From Halovenus rubra (GTDB lineage: Archaea > Halobacteriota > Halobacteria > Halobacteriales > Haloarculaceae), in NCBI RefSeq assembly GCF_026586665.1, contig NZ_JAODIY010000045.1:1-45401 (forward strand): 45,401 nucleotides of DNA, given 5' to 3'. Below the pieces are notes generated by a model. The model saw only the letters and a list, made by a program, of their open reading frames with translations, ran no database searches and was not told the origin of the DNA. Position 1 is the stretch's first letter. Every line of letters starts with the position of its first letter. A program made the position numbers and the translations under genes. Below, piece by piece: positions 32,667 to 41,248 of this stretch.

Positions 32667-33422
32667 GAACAGCGGCAGGTACGGTGTGTACTTCTCCACC
32701 GTTTCTTCGTACTCCTGATAGCCGGCGATGAGGAGCATCGTTAACCCGACGATGCCGACGATGACCGTCAGCGCATATGCGGTCATCAGTTCCAGACAGT
32801 ACGTCGAACCGGCACAGAGGCCGATAATCTCGAACTCCTCCTCGTGAGCGAACCCGAGGACGAATGCGAACCAGGCGATTCCGAGTAGCCCGTGGTCGGT
32901 GTCAGTAGCCGGATCGGTCCTGTGCTCGTGGGAGTCCCCTCCGATTTCTCCAAGCCGAGTTTTCACCCGTATAAGAAGCCCATCCGAGGCGTGTTCGTGC
33001 GTGGGTGACGTGCCGTGACTGTGGTGGGTCGACTGCTCCTCAGTATGCCCATCGTGGTCGTCCTCGTGCTGGTGAGAATGGCCGTGTGTGTACTCTCGAA
33101 TCCCGAGTCCGATGAGTAAGATGCCTGCGACGATGCTGACCGGACCGCCGATGGAAACGCCGCCAAGAATCGAGATCGGCTCGTTCACCTGCGTCAACTG
33201 AAAGTAGGATTTCGCGTAAAAGAACACGCCGACCATCGCCAGACTGCTAATGAGGTGGCCGATGCCGATTAGCAAGCTGCTGGCGAGTCCGTAGAGCCAC
33301 TTGTTGGATTGATCGAGCGCATAGCTCGCAGCGACCGGCCATCCGTGTCCGGGCTCGATGCCGTGTACAAATCCGAGAGCAATCGCGCCGACCAATACTG
33401 GTAACGCCTCGCCGTGGAGCAT
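32613..33422 (-). CDS. NicO/RcnA-like nickel-cobalt transporter
   Basis: This 269-aa membrane protein starts with the family motif HGIEPGHGWP (residues 20-29). A His/Asp/Glu-rich cytosolic loop (about 113-150, many HxH) is followed by three more helices including LGFAHEEEFEI. It belongs to the NicO family; members import or export Ni/Co, and the long His-rich loop favours metal binding or export. The NikR-like gene lies on the far side of TnpB element 2. Confidence 0.85.
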   Translation of the reverse strand: MLHGEALPVLVGAIALGFVHGIEPGHGWPVAASYALDQSNKWLYGLASSLLIGIGHLISSLAMVGVFFYAKSYFQLTQVNEPISILGGVSIGGPVSIVAGILLIGLGIREYTHGHSHQHEDDHDGHTEEQSTHHSHGTSPTHEHASDGLLIRVKTRLGEIGGDSHEHRTDPATDTDHGLLGIAWFAFVLGFAHEEEFEIIGLCAGSTYCLELMTAYALTVIVGIVGLTMLLIAGYQEYEETVEKYTPYLPLFSAIVLVVMGLGFIAGVF

Positions 33423-33496
33423 TCATCTATCTCTCTATCCCTGCGCTGTATAGCGGTTGTTAAGACCGAAATGGGAATTCCGTAATAATCGAGGGT

Positions 33497-33547
33497 TGAC
33501 ATCCTCCCGCGGCTGAAGCCGTGGAATTCCTCCGGTGGGGATGGTGG
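33497..33547 (-). ncRNA. Candidate omega-RNA of TnpB element 2
   Basis: After the tnpB stop the minus strand reads GGAGGAATTCC and then a terminal hairpin (CCACGGCTTCAGCCGCGG) up to the TGTCA end, as in element 1. The guide would extend into the flank between the element and the NicO gene. Confidence 0.4.
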
Positions 33548-34846
33548 CTATCCACTCATGGAGGCAAGTTTCCCGTTGCCGGTACTCCGGTTTGTGCGCT
33601 CCTCGTTGGGACGTACCCTCTCGGGAGAGGATGATGCCTCCGACCAGTTGTGGTCGTCCCACTTGAGGCGCACGGGCCGTGCCATCGGCCCGACGTCCGA
33701 TTCGCCAGCCTGTCGTTCGAGGAACGTCCGCGAAGCGTCGAGGTCGGCGTGTCCCCTGTAGCCGCACGAACACCGAAACACGTCGCCGTCTCGGTTTGTA
33801 TCGTCGCGTTCACCACACATCGGACACTCCGCCGTCGTGTACGCTTCCGATCGCACTTCGACTGTGATGCCGTACTCCTCGGCGGTCGTCGCAAGCCGGT
33901 CGATGAACGAGCGATACGCCCAGAACTGGTGGGTCTTCTCGTTCACCTCGGCGCTCCAGTGTGTCGAGAGGACATCGGTGAGGTCGCCCACGTACACCGT
34001 CGCCACGCCTTCGTCGTACAACCGTTCCATCAAATCTCGCACGAGGGCTTCCTGTGCGTGGTCACGCCGTCGCGTTCGCTTGCGGTACAAACGTCGAATC
34101 CGGCGACTACTATACCGTCCCTCGCGGAGTTTCGACTGCAAGCGGGCGATGTGCTCGGTGGTTTCGCGGAAGCGGGCGAACAGGTCGCGGCCGTCGTAGC
34201 AGTACTGCTGGCCGGTGGTGGTAGTACAGGCGACGAGATTGTTCGCGCCCACGTCCAGCGCGGCTGCTTCTGAAGCCAGTGGTGAATCCTGTCGAGAATC
34301 GGGCACAGTAACAGGCTGAAAGGCCCTGAACGTGTCGGTCACCTCGTCGTACTGTATCTCCAAGCGGCCCTGTTCGCCGTCCCATTTCGGAGCGCCGCAC
34401 ACTTCGAGGCGAAGGCGGTCGTGATAGCCAAGTCCGTACTCGTCTTTGAGGGCTTGGCCGACCGGGATTTCCAGCCGTGAGCGCTCGCTGATTTCCAGCG
34501 TATATTGGTCGTTTCGGATGTACGTCCGCAATTCCCTGCCATCGTCTTCGTTACCCCAGTAGCCCGGTGGGGCGGTGTCCTCGCCGTTTTCGCGGGCGGC
34601 GAAGAACGACTGCCAAGCCGATGTGTTCTTTCGAATCACCTGCTGTGCGGTGGCAGAGCCGAGAACGCCGACGTACTGTTTGCGGTAGTCGGCGGTGTCC
34701 CACACGCTGTCGCCGTCGAAGAAACGCTGGCGGCGTTCGTAGTTCAACTCGTTCCACAGGCTGGCCGAGGCATCCAACAACTCGCGGAGCAGGTGCTCGT
34801 CCTCCTCGGAGAGTGGGCGGATCGCGAACGTGTTGGTTCGCCTCAC
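33548..34846 (-). CDS. tnpB: TnpB (IS1341-type), RuvC-like nuclease family, copy 2
   Basis: This 432-aa protein is closely similar in layout to copy 1. RuvC-I reads [11 protein letters not shown] (Asp near 198), the bridge region [13 protein letters not shown] is present, the zinc finger is CPMCG...CSCG, and RuvC-III reads [11 protein letters not shown]. The RuvC-II position reads VYVGDL, with Gly replacing the usual Glu; VRSEAYTT before the zinc finger keeps a Glu, as in copy 1. It is therefore probably a lineage with an unusual or shifted active site rather than a one-off mutation. The C-terminal tail ([15 protein letters not shown]) is also shared. Confidence 0.88.
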   Translation of the reverse strand: MRRTNTFAIRPLSEEDEHLLRELLDASASLWNELNYERRQRFFDGDSVWDTADYRKQYVGVLGSATAQQVIRKNTSAWQSFFAARENGEDTAPPGYWGNEDDGRELRTYIRNDQYTLEISERSRLEIPVGQALKDEYGLGYHDRLRLEVCGAPKWDGEQGRLEIQYDEVTDTFRAFQPVTVPDSRQDSPLASEAAALDVGANNLVACTTTTGQQYCYDGRDLFARFRETTEHIARLQSKLREGRYSSRRIRRLYRKRTRRRDHAQEALVRDLMERLYDEGVATVYVGDLTDVLSTHWSAEVNEKTHQFWAYRSFIDRLATTAEEYGITVEVRSEAYTTAECPMCGERDDTNRDGDVFRCSCGYRGHADLDASRTFLERQAGESDVGPMARPVRLKWDDHNWSEASSSPERVRPNEERTNRSTGNGKLASMSG

Positions 34847-34861
34847 GACAGTATCTATTTA

Positions 34862-34890
34862 CGTCTCAACGTCTTAAAGTCTATTGGTCG
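34862..34890. promoter_or_regulatory. Four (A/C/G)GTC repeats with 8-nt period between tnpB and RHH gene
   Basis: Units start at 34862 (CGTCTCAA), 34870 (CGTCTTAA), 34878 (AGTCTATT) and 34886 (GGTCG), ending at the RHH start codon. Compare the two to three units at 8315-8334. Likely operator for the RHH protein. Confidence 0.58.
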
Positions 34891-35034
34891 ATGCGTCCCA
34901 ACATAGACATCACCCACACGTTGCACGGTCGAATCAAAGACTACGCCGAGGACAAGGAGATGGAGCTATCCGAAGCGTACTCCGAACTGCTTGAGCGAGG
35001 ACTTGAAAGCGTGGCACATCCAGATGAATCGTAG
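34891..35034 (+). CDS. 47-aa ribbon-helix-helix protein, divergent from tnpB copy 2
   Basis: It begins MRPNIDITHTLHGRIKDYAE and has the same strand-helix-helix layout as the protein at 8335-8478, about half the residues being identical. The conserved length, start and position beside tnpB argue that it belongs to the element. Probably an autoregulatory DNA-binding protein. Confidence 0.72.
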   Translation: MRPNIDITHTLHGRIKDYAEDKEMELSEAYSELLERGLESVAHPDES

Positions 35035-35132
35035 CGCGTAGACTGACGGGCCGTGCTGTCGCTCAGACCCACCCCCGAAGAGATGGGCTTCCGCTCGTCC
35101 CGTTCAAGACAGTAGGGGATCAATTGGGGAGT

Positions 35133-35540
35133 ATGCGCACGAGCTTGAACGTGTCTGAGGACATTCTCGAGGAGTTCGACGAGACGTGGCAGGCTGAGGG
35201 GTTGGATTCCCGCTCGCGGGCGATTCGTGAAGCGATGCAGGAATACATCGAGGGGCACTCACAACTCGAAGCGGTTTCGGGTGAGGTCGTCGCTGTACTG
35301 GCGTTCGATTACCAGCACCACGAGGTGATTCACGATCTCCATACTGCCCAGCACCAGTTTCAGGACGTCATCGAGACGATGAGCCACACCCACCAGGGCG
35401 AGTGGTGTTTAGAGACCGTCTTCTGTCATGGCGATGCGGCGCGGGTGCGGGAACTCGTGTATCGGCTCCGTGATTTCGATGGGGTCGGTCGCGTGAAGAC
35501 GATGCTCCTCCGCAGTACTGCGCCGGCCGACCCGGAGTGA
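35133..35540 (+). CDS. nikR: NikR-like nickel-responsive regulator
   Basis: This 135-aa protein has an N-terminal RHH domain (MRTSLNVSEDILEEFDETW) followed by an ACT-like regulatory domain. The four nickel ligands of NikR can be placed: H74, H85, H87 and C92 (SHTHQGEWCLE), close to the spacing of characterised NikR. It represses nickel uptake or activates efflux in response to Ni(II). ATG at 35133; a TTG three codons earlier is unlikely. It lies across TnpB element 2 from the NicO transporter, its probable target. Confidence 0.85.
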   Translation: MRTSLNVSEDILEEFDETWQAEGLDSRSRAIREAMQEYIEGHSQLEAVSGEVVAVLAFDYQHHEVIHDLHTAQHQFQDVIETMSHTHQGEWCLETVFCHGDAARVRELVYRLRDFDGVGRVKTMLLRSTAPADPE

Positions 35541-35543
35541 GAT

Positions 35544-36998
35544 TCATTCGATACAGCAGCTCATTGTCGACGTGTCCCGTCGGAACGCCTGACAGGTGTG
35601 TTTGAACGCCTCGCTGAACGTCGGGAACGGGTGGACGGTGTCGATGATGTCGTCGACGGTGAGGCCGAACGTCACCGCCAGCGTGGCTTCCATGATCATG
35701 TCGGCGGCACGAGGTCCGACCATGTGGACGCCGACGATCTCGTCGGTCTCGTGGTGTTTGACGACCTGGACGAGGCCATCCGTGTTCTTGACTGCCTTCG
35801 CCCGCGGGACATCCGCCATCTGGATGGTCTGGCACGAACAGGTGCCGTGCTCGTCCATATACTCGCGTTCTGTCGTCCCGACGGCTGCGACTTCCGGGCT
35901 GGTGAACACGACTGCGGGGACTGTATCGTAGTCGATGCTGACGCCCTCGTTGCCGAAGACGTTCTTGACGGCGTGATTGCCCTCCTTGGCGGCGACCGTC
36001 TCCAGTTCGGGCTCGCCGATCACGTCGCCCGCTGCGTAGACGTCGGGATTCGTCGTCTGGAAATGCTCGTCGACGCGAATCGCGCCATCGGATTCGGTCT
36101 CGACGCTGACTGCTTCCAAGCCGATGTCCTCGCTGTTGGGCTGGACGCCTGTCGCGACGAACAACGCCTCGGCGGTGAACGCTCGTTTCTCGCCCTCAAT
36201 GACAGTCTCCACAGCGACGCCCTGCTGACCAGAGTCAGCACTACTGTCGGTAGCCACACCCTGAACCTGCTGGAAGTCGTTACCGGTCATGATGTCGATC
36301 CCTTCCTCGCGGAAGGCTCGTTCCATCTCCCGGCCGAGCTGGCCTTCCATACCTGAGAGCACGTGACCGGAGCGCTGGAGAACCCTCACGTCGACGCCGA
36401 CACGGTGGAGGATCTGGCCCCACTCCAGCGCGATGTACCCGCCGCCGACTATCAGAATACTCTCGGGAAGGTCGCGCTCCTCGAGGATTGTCTCGCTCGT
36501 GTAGTAGTCGATGTCGTCGAGGCCGTCGATGGGTGGCGCCCACGGTGAGCTTCCAGTCGCGACGAGCGCCTTCTTCCCAGTAATGTGCGCGCCCTCGTCG
36601 GCGCCGTCGACGACCTCAATGGTCGTGTCGTCCACCAGCTGGCCGTAGCCCTCGTAGATGTCGGTCTCGAAGTGCTCGGCGACGTCGACGTAGTTCTCCT
36701 GCCGGAACCGCTCGACGAGTTCGTTGGTGCCGTCGAGGGCGTCGGCCCAGTCGACAGTCGGCTCTTCGGGATATGTGACGGCGTCGAAGGGGTTCTCCGA
36801 CGCTGCAGCGCCACTCTCGGCGACGGCGAGTAGATGCTTACTCGGGACACAGCCGACGTTCACGCATGTCCCGCCGATGGGCAAGCCGGTATTCACCATC
36901 GCCGTCGAGAGGTCCCGTCGGCTCGCTTCAGTGATCGCGGCGAAGGCTGCGGCGCCCCCACCGAGAATCACGAGATCATAGTCGGAGGTGTGAGTCAT
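35544..36998 (-). CDS. merA: Mercuric reductase
   Basis: This 484-aa FAD/NAD(P)-disulfide oxidoreductase has FAD loop LVILGGGAAAFAA, redox pair GGTCVNVGCVPSK (C45, C50), second nucleotide loop ILIVGGGYIALEWG, FAD site VYAAGDVIG, and the C-terminal vicinal cysteines MSCCIE (C481, C482) that deliver Hg(II) in MerA. It has no N-terminal HMA domain, as in several archaeal MerAs. It reduces Hg(II) to volatile Hg(0) in the cytosol. It is divergent from an HxlR-type regulator and ends 4 nt from the convergent nikR stop. Confidence 0.92.
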   Translation of the reverse strand: MTHTSDYDLVILGGGAAAFAAITEASRRDLSTAMVNTGLPIGGTCVNVGCVPSKHLLAVAESGAAASENPFDAVTYPEEPTVDWADALDGTNELVERFRQENYVDVAEHFETDIYEGYGQLVDDTTIEVVDGADEGAHITGKKALVATGSSPWAPPIDGLDDIDYYTSETILEERDLPESILIVGGGYIALEWGQILHRVGVDVRVLQRSGHVLSGMEGQLGREMERAFREEGIDIMTGNDFQQVQGVATDSSADSGQQGVAVETVIEGEKRAFTAEALFVATGVQPNSEDIGLEAVSVETESDGAIRVDEHFQTTNPDVYAAGDVIGEPELETVAAKEGNHAVKNVFGNEGVSIDYDTVPAVVFTSPEVAAVGTTEREYMDEHGTCSCQTIQMADVPRAKAVKNTDGLVQVVKHHETDEIVGVHMVGPRAADMIMEATLAVTFGLTVDDIIDTVHPFPTFSEAFKHTCQAFRRDTSTMSCCIE

Positions 36999-37030
36999 CT
37001 ATACTGATACTTTATGACGGGAAGTTCTTA

Positions 37031-37080
37031 TACTCCAGAGTCCGAAGCTATGGAGTAGGTTGGAGGCTACGAAGCTATGG
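37031..37080. promoter_or_regulatory. Operator region between merA and the HxlR-type regulator
   Basis: An inverted repeat TACTCCA (37031-37037) / TGGAGTA (37051-37057) is interlaced with a direct repeat CGAAGCTATGG (37043-37053 and 37070-37080). The second copy covers the regulator's start codon. This layout suggests a compact operator for autoregulation and control of merA. Confidence 0.55.
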
Positions 37081-37421
37081 CAGATACTACTTCACCGGCG
37101 CCAACGTGCGATGTTGAGGGGACGTGCTACTGTCCGCTCACAGGAGTTATCGACACGTTGAGCCGAAAATACGCGATGCAACTCGTCAGCATCATCGGCG
37201 CACACGACTCACTGCGGTTCGCGGAGATCGAAGACCACCTTCCGACAGCGAGCACCTCGACAATCTCGAAACGTCTCGACGAGTTCGAGGAGGCAGGACT
37301 CGTCTCACGGACGCAGTACAACGAAATTCCGCCACGCGTCGAATACGCGCTAACTGACGAGGGGGATGAGATTCGTTCGAGATTAGAACCCCTTCTTGAG
37401 TGGGCGACGGCGAACTCCTGA
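37077..37421 (+). CDS. HxlR-type winged-helix regulator, candidate mercury sensor
   Basis: This 114-aa protein has an HxlR-like winged helix: CPLTGVIDTLSRKYAMQLVSII, LRFAEIEDHLPTASTSTISKRLDEFEEAGLVSR and the wing PPRVEYALTDEGDEI. The N-terminus carries three close cysteines (C11, C17, C19: TCDVEGTCYCPL), a likely soft-metal site. It is divergent from merA and probably controls it in response to Hg(II), replacing MerR. Confidence 0.8.
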   Translation: MADTTSPAPTCDVEGTCYCPLTGVIDTLSRKYAMQLVSIIGAHDSLRFAEIEDHLPTASTSTISKRLDEFEEAGLVSRTQYNEIPPRVEYALTDEGDEIRSRLEPLLEWATANS

Positions 37422-37522
37422 CATACGGACTCCAGTGAATTACATCCCACATCTGAGGCTCCTCCATTCAGGTGGGGGTGTTAGCCCCAAGACTATCGTT
37501 TCTTCGTGTGCTACTGTGACGC

Positions 37523-38077
37523 ATGATGAACGAGGGAGCGTCTGCACCGTCATTTACTCTTCCAGGTCTCCGTGACGGAGAACAAACCGAGTACAGCCTG
37601 GATGAGACAACTGCGGATGATCGGGCTGCGTTGCTGGTATTTTACCCGTTTGATTTCAGTCCTGTTTGTACAAACGAACTGTGTGCGATTCGCGATGCAG
37701 AGTGGTTTCAGCTGACGCCGGCGCTCGATGTCTGGGCAATTTCTGGTGACAGCGTCTACGCCCACCGAGCATTCGCCGAGGAATACGGCCTCAATTTCCC
37801 GTTACTTAGTGATAGTTCCGGGCGGGTTGCCGAGTCGTATGATGTCTGTTATGACGAATGGGAGAACCACGAGCGCGTCCCGCAGCGTGCCGTGTTCCTT
37901 ATCGATTCCGAGCAAACGATTCGATACGCCTGGGCGACAGAAGATGCACTCGAGAAGCCGGATTTCTTCCCGGTCAAAGACGCTCTTGAGACGCTGGAAG
38001 CGGAACGCGATGAACCCGGTCCTGAGGATGTCGAATTAGCAGTCGAATATAACGAGGAACCGGAACCGCTCACGTAA
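37523..38077 (+). CDS. Peroxiredoxin (AhpC/TSA, BCP-like)
   Basis: This 184-aa thioredoxin-fold peroxidase has an active-site region FYPFDFSPVCTNELCAIRD with the peroxidatic Cys and a second Cys five residues later. The rest (AISGDSVYAHRAFAEEYGLNFPLLSD) is typical. It reduces hydroperoxides in the cytosol with thiols. The start is ATG 37523 or the next codon. The acidic C-terminal tail is halophilic. It stands alone downstream of the mer regulator. Confidence 0.88.
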   Translation: MMNEGASAPSFTLPGLRDGEQTEYSLDETTADDRAALLVFYPFDFSPVCTNELCAIRDAEWFQLTPALDVWAISGDSVYAHRAFAEEYGLNFPLLSDSSGRVAESYDVCYDEWENHERVPQRAVFLIDSEQTIRYAWATEDALEKPDFFPVKDALETLEAERDEPGPEDVELAVEYNEEPEPLT

Positions 38078-38119
38078 GCTGCTATTTGAGGATCGTTTCA
38101 GTGAACGCCGCTCCGACAA

Positions 38120-39286
38120 TCAGCTCATCGCATCTTGGAACCGCTCACGGAGCGCATCCTCACGCTCCTCGAACTGCTCAACGTTGGCCTGCAGGTCCTC
38201 GTTCACACGCTCGATGCTCGCGAGCGCCCGCTCGCCGGCCAGCGACGCCTGCGATCCCTCATCTCCGTCCGCCTCCAGCTGCTCCTCGTAGGCTCGTTCG
38301 ACGCGCTCGATCGTGCCTTCCGGATTGAACAGGATGTCGTTGGCTGTGCGGACGTACTGATCGAGGGATGCGCCTTCCTTCCCTTGGAAGAAGTGGGTGA
38401 GCGCGTACGTCGCGCCGGAATGCAGCGTCCACATATCGATCTCGAAGGGTGACGCCGCATTTGCTTCTGCATCGCCGGCGGCACGCTCGGCCAGGTAGTC
38501 CGGGAAACCAAGCAGGCTGTAGAACTCCGTGACGGTGAACGGGAGCTCCGAGAAGTCGAGGTCGATGTCCTGTGCGTCCCGGATGAACTCGAAAAGGTCG
38601 TCGGCGATGAGTTCGACCTGTGCGAGGAGTTCCTCCCACCACGTCTGGAAGTTCCGTACGTCGCCGACGTGCTTGATCACCTCCTTGTCGGTGAGCGAGC
38701 GCATCGTGTTCGAACAGTAACCGTCCTGCGCGAAGCCTTCCACGTAGACGGCGTGCTCGCCGAAGAAGTCGTACCCCGACGTGACTCCCATCGTGATCGG
38801 GTCCGACCGGCCAGGGAGGCGTACCTCGAGGCCGTCGAACATGATGTCCATGTGGACCTCGCCGCCGCCCCGGTAGCGCCGAATCTCGCCGAACATCACC
38901 TCGCCCAGCGGCGTCCCGTCGATGGTCTCCTCGCGGAGAACCTCCTCCAGTGGGCTATAGACGTCAACCGGATTGATGATCGCGTAACTGTCAGTCGGGA
39001 TGTGAAATAACGACTCCGTCTCGGCGTTACCGTCTGCTTCTGCTTGCAATCGCGATGGCTCGACGATTGCGTTGAATCGATCCGTTTCGACCCACTCATC
39101 GGTGTACGGATTGCGGTACGCGACTTTGGTGTCGACAGCTTGTGGGAGATCACGAACGGCCTTACTGAAACTGACTGGCTGGATTTTTTCCTTTCGGTCG
39201 GCATACCAACTCGGAAGTTCTGTGTCTGTGCGTCCATCGAGTCCTGCGAAAACCGTAGCTGTCTCTGGGTCTTTCATGGATTCCAT
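38120..39286 (-). CDS. DUF932-like plasmid/phage protein, copy 2
   Basis: This paralogue of the 2914-4083 gene is similar throughout. It starts MESMKDPETATVFAGLDGR and contains GEVMFGEIRRYRGGGEVHMD, TSGYDFFGEHAVYV, GYCSNTMRSL, KEVIKHVGDV and the same helical tail. ATG at 39286 or 39277 (MKDPE); a longer frame runs through the promoter repeat and is rejected. Cassette E lies 47-56 nt upstream. No small zinc-finger gene follows this copy. Two diverged copies 35 kb apart argue for duplication or separate acquisition. Confidence 0.68.
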   Translation of the reverse strand: MESMKDPETATVFAGLDGRTDTELPSWYADRKEKIQPVSFSKAVRDLPQAVDTKVAYRNPYTDEWVETDRFNAIVEPSRLQAEADGNAETESLFHIPTDSYAIINPVDVYSPLEEVLREETIDGTPLGEVMFGEIRRYRGGGEVHMDIMFDGLEVRLPGRSDPITMGVTSGYDFFGEHAVYVEGFAQDGYCSNTMRSLTDKEVIKHVGDVRNFQTWWEELLAQVELIADDLFEFIRDAQDIDLDFSELPFTVTEFYSLLGFPDYLAERAAGDAEANAASPFEIDMWTLHSGATYALTHFFQGKEGASLDQYVRTANDILFNPEGTIERVERAYEEQLEADGDEGSQASLAGERALASIERVNEDLQANVEQFEEREDALRERFQDAMS

Positions 39287-39312
39287 CCTACAGGCGCAAT
39301 GCGTTCCGAATC

Positions 39313-39340
39313 GCGCCTGCACCCATCGCAGGCGCAAAAC
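39313..39340 (-). promoter_or_regulatory. Promoter cassette copy E
   Basis: On the minus strand GTTTTGC (39334-39340) is followed by GCGCCTGC-N7-GCAGGCGC (39313-39335), the longest perfect arms (8 bp) of the set. It starts only about 6 bp downstream of the GmrSD-like stop codon. Confidence 0.55.
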
Positions 39341-39345
39341 AGACG

Positions 39346-41046
39346 CTACGAATCGTCGATATCTGGAGTTCTCCAGATTGAGGCGATGCGGTCTGCGAGA
39401 TCTTGATTACGTTCCCGGATATTGTCCTCAGTCCAGCGTTCCAAATCCTCGAAGTAGCTGTTTAGTTCGACGTGGCTTTCCATAAGCAGTTCTCGTTTCT
39501 CCGCGAACGGCCGATTCGAGAGTTCGGGGTTGTACCCGCTGAGAGTCAAGTTTCCTAGTGCGTGTAACCACTGGTCATGAATACGCTCCCACTCTTCGCC
39601 GAGCATATCCTTCCATTCGTCACCCCACTCGTTGTCATCGATGGTCTGGGGCATCACATGCTCTATGGTTAATTCATCGTACTGTACTGGCTCTTGGTGG
39701 CCGAACTGCTCTTCGAGCGTCCAGAGAATAAGCCACGTTTTCTTCTTATCCCGGTTGTACATATCGAACCGATTGATATTATCGAAGAGTTCTGCCTCAT
39801 CAGGCCACCCTTGACTCTCCAGATAGGCGAACAGCGATTCTTTCTCGTTGCCATCTTCGATTGAACGGGCCGCAATTGGGAACGTCCGATAGTACCCTCG
39901 AGTACTACGACCGCAGATGAATCGACGGAGCACGAAGCTCTCTAGTCCGTGAAGGATGTCGAGGAGCTCATCAAGGCTGAGCTCATCGGAGTTCCACCGA
40001 TCAAGCAAATTCAGGATCAATTGGTGGGCAGTCCCGATTTCCAGATACTGGATGCGTTCTAGCGCATCCGTCAGTTCCTCACGGGGTGCTGTCCCAGGCC
40101 GATGGATCCAGAGGTACAGATCGGCATAGTACGATAGTTTGTCAACCAATTCGTGGGGAGTCAGGTCTGCGGTTCGTTGCTTGAACTGATGATAGATCTC
40201 ATTCTTCTGGACGTATTCACCGTTTCGCATCATGTAATCCCGATAGAACTCAGTGAGATCCACCCCGCCATGACGGTCTGTTTCTTCGAATTTTTGCTCG
40301 AATGGCATCCAGTGATCATCGTTGAACTGGTCCTGTTCGGTCAGAGATAGCTGCATAAAGACGTGATTCCGGATAAGATCCGATTCCTCAAGCTGGAGTC
40401 CACGCTCGTTCAACGTCTCAAAAATCGCATAGGGATTCTCATCTTCTGACGTCGTAATCATCACCAGTGGAAGCTGCTGGATGATGATTTGTTTGAGCCG
40501 ATCTAAGGTTTGTAGTTCGTCGTCGCCGTTGAGGTCGTCAATCCGTTCATAGAGGAACTCGTAGCTGCTATAGATTGAAGTGTCCGCCAAATCCCCATCC
40601 ACCGATTCCTGCTCAACGATTGCGAAGAGGGCGTCTCGATCCTCAGCGCGGGAGACGACCTTGAATTTCTCAACCCCGTCTTTGAACTCGTCAATAAGAT
40701 ACTTCTTGTTGATCTCCTCAGCGAAGTTCGTGTACTGTTCGCCCCCGATTTCGGCTGCGTAGTCACGAATGGCGCTCAAAAACAGCGTGAGTGAAATGAG
40801 GCGCTGCTGTCCGTCAATCACGAGATATTCGGGAACTGTCCCGGGTCGGTGGTTGCCGGGCATAACGACGAAGGTTCCAATGAAGTGTTCTTCCGAGATT
40901 GAGTCGGCTTCTAAGAGATTCTGGATATCAGACCAGAGGGCTTCTAATTCCTCTTGTCCCCATGAATAGTTCCGTTGAAAAACCGGTATGACGAACTGCT
41001 TCTCGCCCGCAAACACGTTTTGGAGAAATTGATCTTCAGCGTCCAT
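39346..41046 (-). CDS. GmrSD-like DUF262/DUF1524 restriction nuclease
   Basis: This 566-aa protein has an N-terminal DUF262 (ParB-like NTPase) domain: PVFQRNYSWG near 21-30 and IDGQQRL (DGQQR at 78-82). It has a C-terminal DUF1524 HNH-type domain: IEHVMPQ near 460 and LGNLTLSGYNPELSN. This is the fused architecture of GmrSD type IV restriction enzymes, which use nucleotides and cleave modified (often glucosylated) DNA, mostly phage. Base composition looks more AT-rich than that of its neighbours, consistent with horizontal transfer. Start at ATG 41046. It lies between cassettes E and F. Confidence 0.88.
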   Translation of the reverse strand: MDAEDQFLQNVFAGEKQFVIPVFQRNYSWGQEELEALWSDIQNLLEADSISEEHFIGTFVVMPGNHRPGTVPEYLVIDGQQRLISLTLFLSAIRDYAAEIGGEQYTNFAEEINKKYLIDEFKDGVEKFKVVSRAEDRDALFAIVEQESVDGDLADTSIYSSYEFLYERIDDLNGDDELQTLDRLKQIIIQQLPLVMITTSEDENPYAIFETLNERGLQLEESDLIRNHVFMQLSLTEQDQFNDDHWMPFEQKFEETDRHGGVDLTEFYRDYMMRNGEYVQKNEIYHQFKQRTADLTPHELVDKLSYYADLYLWIHRPGTAPREELTDALERIQYLEIGTAHQLILNLLDRWNSDELSLDELLDILHGLESFVLRRFICGRSTRGYYRTFPIAARSIEDGNEKESLFAYLESQGWPDEAELFDNINRFDMYNRDKKKTWLILWTLEEQFGHQEPVQYDELTIEHVMPQTIDDNEWGDEWKDMLGEEWERIHDQWLHALGNLTLSGYNPELSNRPFAEKRELLMESHVELNSYFEDLERWTEDNIRERNQDLADRIASIWRTPDIDDS

Positions 41047-41147
41047 TCGTGAATCTATAACAACCACCTAATGCGAATCTCATAAACATAAGGGAAGTCT
41101 CCGGATAGAATCGTCCTACACCGCGTGATTCAGTCCTTTGTAGAGGT

Positions 41148-41198
41148 CTACGGCTCGGAAGCTGAATATATGGGTTCTTGATCTGTCGTTTCGGTCAC
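41148..41198 (-). pseudogene. 16-codon gene remnant behind promoter cassette F
   Basis: A GTG at 41198 opens VTETTDQEPIYSASEP and then a stop. The GTG lies 67 nt from the cassette box, the same spacing as for intact cassette genes. It looks like the 5' stub of a lost gene. Alternatively it is a short upstream ORF in a long leader of the GmrSD-like gene. Confidence 0.35.
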
Positions 41199-41248
41199 CT
41201 GAAGCAGCAACGCCCACCGATTCGCGATTGCATTGTCTGGTGCCCTGG

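Larger units (their letters stand above)
33497..35034 (-). mobile_element. IS200/IS605-family (IS1341-type) TnpB element 2
   Basis: The right end begins TGACATCCTCCC with a hairpin and TTCCTCC, matching element 1. It carries tnpB and the divergent RHH gene but no tnpA. The left end beyond 35034 is not clearly defined; I see no hairpin as good as that of element 1. It separates a NicO transporter from nikR. Confidence 0.68.

Noticed and set aside
8315-34890. Short GTC repeats as CRISPR remnants
   Set aside because: The period is 8 nt with no spacers of 30-40 nt and no cas genes; it fits an iteron-type operator.
35598-36356. 252-codon plus-strand frame inside merA
   Set aside because: Antisense to a mercuric reductase with all catalytic motifs intact.
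37440-37500. GC-rich hairpin after the HxlR regulator as a TnpB right-end remnant
   Set aside because: It has GGAGGAGCC and a possible stem but lacks the TGACATCCTCCC end shared by the two real elements.
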